Shown piece by piece: positions 35,429 through 41,199 of a stretch of 41,199 nt of DNA (its first letter is position 1; every line of letters starts with the position of its first letter). The stretch spans positions 1-41,199 of the forward strand of contig NZ_AJLK01000120.1 of NCBI RefSeq assembly GCF_000317205.1, given 5' to 3'. The DNA is from Fischerella muscicola PCC 7414 (GTDB lineage Bacteria; Cyanobacteriota; Cyanobacteriia; Cyanobacteriales; Nostocaceae). The notes below the pieces were generated by a model that did no database searches, was not told where the DNA came from, and was given only the letters and a program-made list of their open reading frames with translations. Both the position numbers and the translations under genes were made by a program.

Positions 35429-37551
35429 ATGCGATCGCTCTTGGTCATCTTACCCCTACTTACTTTGGGCTGTCTTGCATCTATCAACCCAGTTAAAGCG
35501 CAAGTGTCAAGTGATGGAACATTATCCACTACCGTCACTAGCCCTGATGGCTCAAATTTTACTATTGAGAATGGGGATCAAGCCGGAGGAAATCTTTTTC
35601 ACAGTTTTAGCCAATTTTCTGTCCCTACTGGTGGTTCAGCGGTATTCCAAAATCCTGTCGATGTGCAAAATATTATTAGTCGGGTGACAGGTGGGTCGAT
35701 ATCTAATATTGATGGTTTGATTAGAACCCAAGGTAGCGCGAATTTATTTTTACTCAATCCGGCGGGTATAGTTTTTGGGCCGAATGCTAGCCTCAACATC
35801 GGTGGTTCATTTTTTGCCACGACGGCTAACAGTTTGTTGTTTCCTGATGGGGTGGAGTTTAGTGCTACGAATTTGCAAACACCGCCAGTGTTAAGTGTGA
35901 ATATTCCGATTGGATTGAGATTTCGGGATAATCCGGGGAATATTACCAATCAATCTATAGCTGTTGATAACAGTGGTAATCCTGTTGGGCTTCAGGTGCA
36001 AAAAGGAAATAGTCTGGCACTTGTGGGCGGTGACGTTAATTTATTAGATGGTGGGAGACTAACAGCAGCAGGAGGAAGAATCGAGTTAGGAGGGTTAGCA
36101 CAAGCGGGAACAGTTGGGTTAGAGACAAATAGTAATACATTTAGGCTTAACTTCCCCTCTAATATTTTGCTGTCGAATGTAACTTTGGCTAATGATGCAC
36201 GAGTAGCTGTGCGGGGAAACGGGGGAGGAGATATAGCAGTCAATACGAATATATTTACAGCAACCAATGGTGGACGGTTGGTTGGTGGTATTGAAGGTAC
36301 AGCAACAAAGAAACGAGGCGATATCACAGTCAAATCTAATGAGTTTAATATCTCCGGTGTTGGGCGAAGTGGATTGGGTGCTGGAATATATCAGCAATTA
36401 GTAGCAAATGCCTCTGGCGATGCAGGTAATATCAATATCAATACTAACTTCTTTAATGCTTCATCAGATGCCCGAATAGAAAACAACATACTTTCTGTTC
36501 TAATTTCGCAAATCGAGTCGCCCAAGTTGAACAACGGTTAAAATCAACTCCTGGAAACACTGATGTATTGAGTGATGTTGTTAAAAATCAAGGAGCGGTC
36601 AGTGGGTTATTTGCGATCACAGAACTTAACTCCACAGGTAACGGTGGCAGTATCATCATTAGTAATCCCGTTGAGTTAGCTATCACTGACGGCAATCGCA
36701 TTGCGGTAGACAGTCGAGGAGGAGGAAACGCAGGAGACTTGCAAATTCAAGCAGACAAAATTACCCTTGATCGTGGAGCATTACTTTCAGCAATAACAGC
36801 TAGCGGTAAAGGCGGCAATATTGCACTGCGATCGCAAGACTTCTTGTTATTGCGTAATAACAGTCAAATTTCCACCACCGCAGGCACTACTGGCACTGGT
36901 GGAGATGGCGGTAATATAACGATTGATACTCCATTCATCGTTGCTTTCCCTTTGGAAAATAGTGACATCACTGCCAATGCTTTCAGAGGTAGCGGTGGGA
37001 AAATCGTGATTAGAACTCAAGGTCTGTTTGGCATAAATCCTCTTAGTCGGCAAGAGCTTGAAAGGTTACGTCCTCAAGATTTAGACCCCAGTAAATTACA
37101 GACAAATGATATTACTGCTATTTCACAGCAAAATCCCACGTTGAGTGGCACTGTGGAAATTAACACCCCAGATGTAGACCCCAGCCAGGGATTAGTCGAA
37201 CTACCAGAAAATCTGACAGACCCCACCAACCAAATCGCTCAAAACCCTTGTCAAAAAGGTGCTGGTAGCTCATTTACCATCATCGGACGTGGTGGTTTAC
37301 CATCCAGCCCAAATGACAGCTTCAATAGTGACAATGTTCGCGTTGATTTAGTCAAGCCATCTACCACTAGCAGCAATTCCCATTCAACTATCAACCAACC
37401 CACAACCAAACCCACTGCTAAACAAATTATCCCCGCCCAAGGCTGGGTATTTAACAACAAAGGTGAGGTAGTGTTAACAGCTTATGACCCTAACACCACC
37501 AGTCCTCAACGCACTTCTAAACCAACTGCGGCTTGTCCTGCACCCTTTTAA
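35429..37551 (+). pseudogene. Two-partner-secretion exoprotein, frameshifted
   Basis: Two frames (35429-36541 and about 36505-37551) together encode a filamentous-haemagglutinin-type exoprotein of about 700 residues. The first has a signal peptide (MRSLLVILPLLTLGCLASIN...KAQ) and a TPS domain with NIISRVTGG, NLFLLNPAGIVFGPNASLN and FFATTANSL. The second carries beta-helix repeats and the C-terminal PAQGWVFNNKGEVVLTAYDP block found at the end of cyanobacterial members. The frame is lost near 36490-36510: the first frame reads LISQIESPKLNNG-stop, the second SNFANRVAQVEQRL. A TpsB-type outer-membrane transporter would secrete it; none is in the window. It is a pseudogene, phase-variable, or contains a sequencing error. 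Confidence 0.85.
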
Positions 37552-37621
37552 TCAGTGGTCAGTTATCAGTTATCAGTAATCTTGGCAAGTTCTGCTTTGA
37601 CCTCTCCCCCAGTTTCCTTTT

Positions 37622-37737
37622 GGACTTACGCACAGTCTACAGAATCCTTGGCGTCTTGGGGTCTACCCTTCGGGAAGCCACTTCGTGTCTATGGCGGTTC
37701 TATCAAGTAAGCTTTTGGTCAATTCCTGCATAAGTCC
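37622..37737. mobile_element. Short inverted-repeat (MITE-like) element
   Basis: GGACTTACGCA (37622-37632) and TGCATAAGTCC (37727-37737) are inverted repeats with one mismatch, bounding 116 bp. Inside is the GC-rich module GTCTACCCTTCGGGAAGCC, also seen at 3922-4100 and 17243-17285. No coding capacity. It lies between two converging genes. Confidence 0.55.
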
Positions 37738-37768
37738 TGCCTTTGAAGTAGAAAAGAGTTAAAATCTT

Positions 37769-39904
37769 TCAAGTTACAGGGATAGGGCTGGGAACACCTG
37801 CCAGTACAGTTACTGATTGGGTACGTTGTGGTTCTCCCAGCATGACAATAGAACAGGTCAGTTGTCTAGCTAAATGAGTTGTAACATCGCTAATTGCTAA
37901 CCCACCCGGACTAGTACGATTACGTACAAAAGGTAGGACGACCAAATCATATAATCGTGCCGCCTGTAAAATTGCTTGGGCAACATTTTCATGGGCAATA
38001 ATTTGAATTTCTGGTGGATTAGCTGAAGCTAATTTTGATACCACTTGAGAAAGCTGCGATCGCCTGGATGCAATTTTACTAGAACTAGTACGGCGTTCAC
38101 AGACACTCAAAACAGTTACTTGTGCTTGATTTGCCTCTGCAAGAATTTGTGCAAATTGTATAGGTTGCAATGTTGGCGCCATGAAATTTTCTATTGGAAC
38201 CAAAATCCGCTGAATCTTTTTCGGTGATTCCAGCAAACGAGTTACAGCCACTGGGCAATGGGAAGCCCATAAAACACTATCAATCACATTCCCAAACAAA
38301 CGCGCCCTCAACCCAGTTCGCTTACCCCAACCCATCAAAATTAAATCAGCTTTTTGTTCACGTGCTGCCCTGCTAATTCCCTGAGCAAAAGCATCATCAA
38401 TTCGCAGCAGTGGTTCTGATTCCACACCCAAGACTCTACTTAAGGCTGTAGCTTTTAGCAATAAACGTTCGCTGCGTTCTATAGAATTTTCTAACTGCGG
38501 AGCATCCATATGGGCCGCAGCAGTAGCAATAGCTAATGGTATAATCCTGCCATTTGCCTGACGTGCCAATAAAGCCGCCATTTCAATCAAATATTGCTGT
38601 GTTTGAGGATTGTAAACTGGCACAACTATAGTGGAAGGGCTGCTGTCTCTTTTTCCAGCATCGATGTGAGTTAGATTAGTGGATGGTAGTTCTTTGAGGG
38701 CTGAAGCAGTTAAACCAACAGCAAAGCGACTAGTCATTAATGAGCCTACAGTTGAACTCACCAGCATCAAAACAATGACGCTATTTAGTAATATTGGCGA
38801 TAGTAAGCCATTTTCATACCCTACTAAAGCTGCGGCTAATGTCACACCCACTTGAGGTAATGACAGCGACCACATAGTTAACGTTTCCTGCCAGTTGTAA
38901 TGGTAAAGTAGTTTTGCCGCGAAAGCAGCAATAAATTTACTAACAAATAAACCCACCACCAATAAAATTGTGAACTGAAGTGTGATCAAACTACTAAAAA
39001 AAGTAGGCAGATCAATGCGTAAGCCCAGGTGAACAAAGAAAATAGGAATAAAAAGTATACTGCCAACAAAAACAACCTTTTCTTTGACTGGCCCTTCGCC
39101 AACAGCTTCATTTACTGACAAACCAGCTAAAAAGGCTGCGACAATTTTTTCTATCTCGAGTAATTGAGCTACGAAAGCAATAATAAAAACAGACAATAAG
39201 ACAAACAAAAACTGATTTCCTTCATCATCTCCGGCACGACGAAAGAATTCTTTACCCACCCAATTGCAGCCAATCAAAACAACGGTAGTGTAGACAATCA
39301 GCAAGTTAAAAAAAGGAATAACTTGCCAAAAGTTCAAATTATCGCTGTTTGCGGCTAAACATAAAGCTAATACCAGTAATGCACCCAAGTTAGTGATCAC
39401 TGTAGCCCCTATCGTTGTCCTAACTGCTGCGTTGCTTGTGACTCCCAAGCGATTAATCAGAGGATATGCTAAAAGTGTGTGGGATGCCACAATCGAGCCA
39501 ATTAATATAGCAGCATTCCATTCATACCCAAAACTCCGACTGAGGAACACTCCTACTACCAGAGGTAAACTGAAGGTTAAGCTGCCAAAGCCAAAAGCAG
39601 GAATCTTTTTGCGGCGAAACTCTTCTAGGTCGATTTCTAAACCCGCTACAAACATTAAGTAAACTAACCCAATGTCTGAGAGCAAACTCATGGTTGGTGT
39701 TTCAGTGGGAAATAAATTCCAGCCATGACGACCGAGTACTATTCCTGATAACACCAAACCTACTAAACCAGGTAGTCGTAGTCGCTCAAAGATGATTGGG
39801 ACAACCAAGATGACTACTAGCAGAATGGCAAAAGGAATAATGGGTTCTTTAGCGAGAACTTGGGCAGTAGGTTCAACAGCAAGAACTTGTAACATTAGTT
39901 CCAT
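37769..39904 (-). CDS. CPA2 cation:proton antiporter with universal-stress domains
   Basis: The protein has 711 residues. About the first 400 form a transporter with roughly 12 hydrophobic segments, such as PFAILLVVILVVPIIFERL and VGLVLSGIVLGRHGWN, typical of Na+(K+)/H+ exchangers of the CPA2 family. The soluble C-terminal part contains two tandem UspA-like domains (about 430-560 and 570-695; ADLILMGWGKRTGLRARLFG and RILVPIENF are visible). Such fusions couple nucleotide or stress sensing to ion homeostasis in cyanobacteria. ATG 39904 gives MELMLQVLAVEP; the second Met at residue 4 is a possible start. It stands alone. The exact ion is not evident from sequence. Confidence 0.9.
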   Translation of the reverse strand: MELMLQVLAVEPTAQVLAKEPIIPFAILLVVILVVPIIFERLRLPGLVGLVLSGIVLGRHGWNLFPTETPTMSLLSDIGLVYLMFVAGLEIDLEEFRRKKIPAFGFGSLTFSLPLVVGVFLSRSFGYEWNAAILIGSIVASHTLLAYPLINRLGVTSNAAVRTTIGATVITNLGALLVLALCLAANSDNLNFWQVIPFFNLLIVYTTVVLIGCNWVGKEFFRRAGDDEGNQFLFVLLSVFIIAFVAQLLEIEKIVAAFLAGLSVNEAVGEGPVKEKVVFVGSILFIPIFFVHLGLRIDLPTFFSSLITLQFTILLVVGLFVSKFIAAFAAKLLYHYNWQETLTMWSLSLPQVGVTLAAALVGYENGLLSPILLNSVIVLMLVSSTVGSLMTSRFAVGLTASALKELPSTNLTHIDAGKRDSSPSTIVVPVYNPQTQQYLIEMAALLARQANGRIIPLAIATAAAHMDAPQLENSIERSERLLLKATALSRVLGVESEPLLRIDDAFAQGISRAAREQKADLILMGWGKRTGLRARLFGNVIDSVLWASHCPVAVTRLLESPKKIQRILVPIENFMAPTLQPIQFAQILAEANQAQVTVLSVCERRTSSSKIASRRSQLSQVVSKLASANPPEIQIIAHENVAQAILQAARLYDLVVLPFVRNRTSPGGLAISDVTTHLARQLTCSIVMLGEPQRTQSVTVLAGVPSPIPVT

Positions 39905-40136
39905 AGTTAGGACTAGCAGGGGTGATGGTGAGACAGTGAACAGTAATCAGTTATCAGTTATTAAAGATTTAGATTTATCAAAAAGGTTACAAGCCCCTGA
40001 AGATAAGAATTCAGATCTAAAGAATCATACTCTTTACTATACTTATAACGATAGAGTAATAATTGATATCTATTTACTCAGACGATAAATATAAAAATTT
40101 TACTATCATCAACTAAGCTAATGATTGGAAAACTAC
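39905..40136. other. AT-rich spacer
   Basis: Presumed promoter region of the antiporter. A CAGTAATCAGTTATCAGTTATTA repeat-like tract lies at about 39940-39962. No gene is supported. Confidence 0.4.
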
Positions 40137-40793
40137 CTATGGGTTGATTTGACTCAAAATAAACCGTAGGCGATCATAGTCATCTTTCAGCAGCACGCTG
40201 AGAGTACGTCCAGCTTGAATTAACCATTGTCGGTCAGCTTTGCGTAACCAATAAACTTCCCGGATAGCTGCTGCGGTTAGAGAATCCACTGGCGCACCAT
40301 TGATAGTAAGCAGAGTCCGCAAAAAATCTAGTTGTTCTGTAAATTTAATGATTGCTTCTGGTTCGCATTTATAAACTGGTTGATGAATTTGTGGTGGACG
40401 TGGTGGTAAATATTGATACAAATTACTATGAGAATTCCGTTCATCTGATGCGACTGCAAAACCTACGATCGCAGCACGAAATTCTGTTTTGAGCATGGCA
40501 AAGATTTGGGGCTGTTCTTCCCGCAATTCCTGCAACGACAATCCCAAAGCCACTGGTCTATGTACAGAATCAATCGGCATAGTTGTGGCGTAATATACCA
40601 CAGCGTAAACCTGGTTGCCCGACTCTTCATCTACAGAACGAACCCAGCTACCAAAGGGAGGCATGGGGGGAAAACTTAAGTCTTCTGGTTCCAAACACTG
40701 GGCTAAAAATTCGCATGTACTGGTTGCGATCACCTCTGCAAAATGGTTAGGATGGCGATCGCCTCGATTAAATTGTGGCAGGGGAAGGCGCAT
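40137..40793 (-). CDS. Conserved cyanobacterial protein, HAS-barrel-like
   Basis: From ATG 40793 (MRLPLPQFNRGDRHPNHFAE) the protein has 218 residues; the start three codons upstream is less likely. The first 110 residues (EVIATSTCEFLAQCLEPEDL, FGSWVRSVDEESGNQVYAVVYYATT) resemble the beta-barrel found at the N-terminus of HerA-type helicases and ATP synthase (HAS barrel), here without any ATPase. The C-terminal half is helical and polar (AAAIREVYWLRKADRQWLIQ). The family is conserved in cyanobacteria but I cannot assign a function. It lies 83 bp downstream of ndhS on the same strand, so it may be co-transcribed. Confidence 0.65.
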   Translation of the reverse strand: MRLPLPQFNRGDRHPNHFAEVIATSTCEFLAQCLEPEDLSFPPMPPFGSWVRSVDEESGNQVYAVVYYATTMPIDSVHRPVALGLSLQELREEQPQIFAMLKTEFRAAIVGFAVASDERNSHSNLYQYLPPRPPQIHQPVYKCEPEAIIKFTEQLDFLRTLLTINGAPVDSLTAAAIREVYWLRKADRQWLIQAGRTLSVLLKDDYDRLRFILSQINP

Positions 40794-40795
40794 AG

Positions 40796-40862
40796 TGATC
40801 AATGGTCAATTGTCAATGGTCAATTGTCAATGGTCGAAAAGTTGTGGACTATTGACCATTGA
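40796..40862. repeat. CAATGGT/CAATTGT heptamer repeat with hairpin
   Basis: Units TCAATGG and TCAATTG alternate in 7-bp register from about 40799 to 40834 and are followed by the reverse complement GACCATTGAC (about 40853-40862). The block can form a hairpin between ndhS and the HAS-barrel-like gene. Confidence 0.7.
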
Positions 40863-40876
40863 CTCTGAACTTTTGA

Positions 40877-41074
40877 CTATTTTGCTTTTTTACGTCCGGC
40901 TGTTGTTTCTACAGCTTCTAATTCAGAGAGACGAAAGGTAATTAATTTATCCCAGTTACCACCTTCAAACAGTACGGCAACCTTGCCATCACTGACTCTC
41001 TGCACAAGTCCTTCATATCGATAGTAGATGTCTGCTGGATTCTTGACACGAACAGTTGCTCCAGGCAAGATCAT
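40877..41074 (-). CDS. ndhS: NAD(P)H-quinone oxidoreductase subunit S
   Basis: The protein has 65 residues and matches Ndh[21 protein letters not shown], then [20 protein letters not shown] and [10 protein letters not shown]. It has an SH3-like fold and contributes to the ferredoxin-binding site of the photosynthetic NDH-1 complex on the thylakoid stromal side, which drives cyclic electron flow and respiration. Length and start are normal. The tail TTAGRKKAK is basic. No other ndh gene is present, as usual for this dispersed subunit. Confidence 0.95.
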   Translation of the reverse strand: MILPGATVRVKNPADIYYRYEGLVQRVSDGKVAVLFEGGNWDKLITFRLSELEAVETTAGRKKAK

Positions 41075-41114
41075 GGTTTTTATCCTCGCTTGTTTCCTGT
41101 TATTAGCTTAATAC

Positions 41115-41199
41115 TTGTGATTGGTCATTGGTTAGTAGTTGGTAGTTGCTTGTTGGTTGTTGGTTGTTCCAAACAACTAACAACTAACAACTAACAACT
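41115..41199. repeat. Heptamer hairpin upstream of ndhS
   Basis: TTGGTTAGTAGTTGGTAGTTGCTTGTTGGTTGTTGG-type units are followed by CAAACAACTAACAACTAACAAC units to the window end. It is the same architecture as at 3034-3110, 7324-7450 and 33690-33749. Confidence 0.6.

Overview
The window is chromosomal DNA from a cyanobacterium, most likely a filamentous, heterocyst-type (Nostocales) strain. The evidence is psaC (photosystem I iron-sulfur subunit), ndhS (photosynthetic NDH-1 subunit), many copies of the cyanobacterial octamer GCGATCGC inside genes, and intergenic spaces filled with short tandemly repeated heptamers (CCACTAA, CAATTGT and similar) and GC-rich dispersed repeats of the kind common in Nostoc relatives. 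There is no rRNA, no prophage and no CRISPR array. The species cannot be named from this sequence alone.

Layout. 1-3033: a partial FecR-domain protein diverging from a predicted outer-membrane beta-barrel protein. 3103-5346: a 3-mercaptopyruvate-type sulfurtransferase and the tRNA methyltransferase MnmD, separated by a repeat-rich spacer with two strong palindromes. 5809-8881: a small hypothetical protein, a response regulator with an HD-GYP domain, and glmU. 8970-10836: isoaspartyl peptidase/asparaginase, a frameshifted DUF2256 gene just upstream of it, and a C-terminally truncated DNA methyltransferase. 10952-15004: a large multi-GAF kinase-like protein divergent from pyrD. 15105-22618: a membrane protein with a helix-turn-helix-like tail, cobO, and a very large tamB. 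23055-28257: a pentapeptide-repeat protein, a one-helix peptide, tRNA-Gly(UCC), glyS and murD. 28422-31900: a cytochrome P450 remnant, a conserved cyanobacterial protein, two truncated coding fragments, psaC, and a small ribbon-helix-helix/TOBE (Mop) fusion preceded by a striking array of TACCAA half-sites. 32243-34689: ugd and a UDP-glucuronate decarboxylase, which together make UDP-xylose. 35429-37551: a two-partner-secretion exoprotein broken by a frameshift. 37769-41074: a CPA2 antiporter with universal-stress domains, a HAS-barrel-like protein and ndhS.

How the genes work together. Several genes serve the cell envelope: glmU and murD for peptidoglycan, TamB and the beta-barrel for the outer membrane, Ugd and UXS for nucleotide sugars, and the secreted exoprotein. 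Most neighbours are otherwise functionally unrelated single genes, as is usual in these genomes. The adjacency of tRNA-Gly and glyS is an exception worth noting.

The most interesting signals are: (i) the RHH-Mop fusion with a phased operator-like array, a candidate oxyanion-responsive autoregulator; (ii) two equal-length 103-bp MITE-like elements and a third short inverted-repeat element; (iii) gene decay (DUF2256, DNA methyltransferase, P450, exoprotein, two orphan fragments), often bordered by repeats; (iv) repeat DNA apparently captured in frame inside mnmD; (v) a heptamer array with a 21-bp higher-order period.
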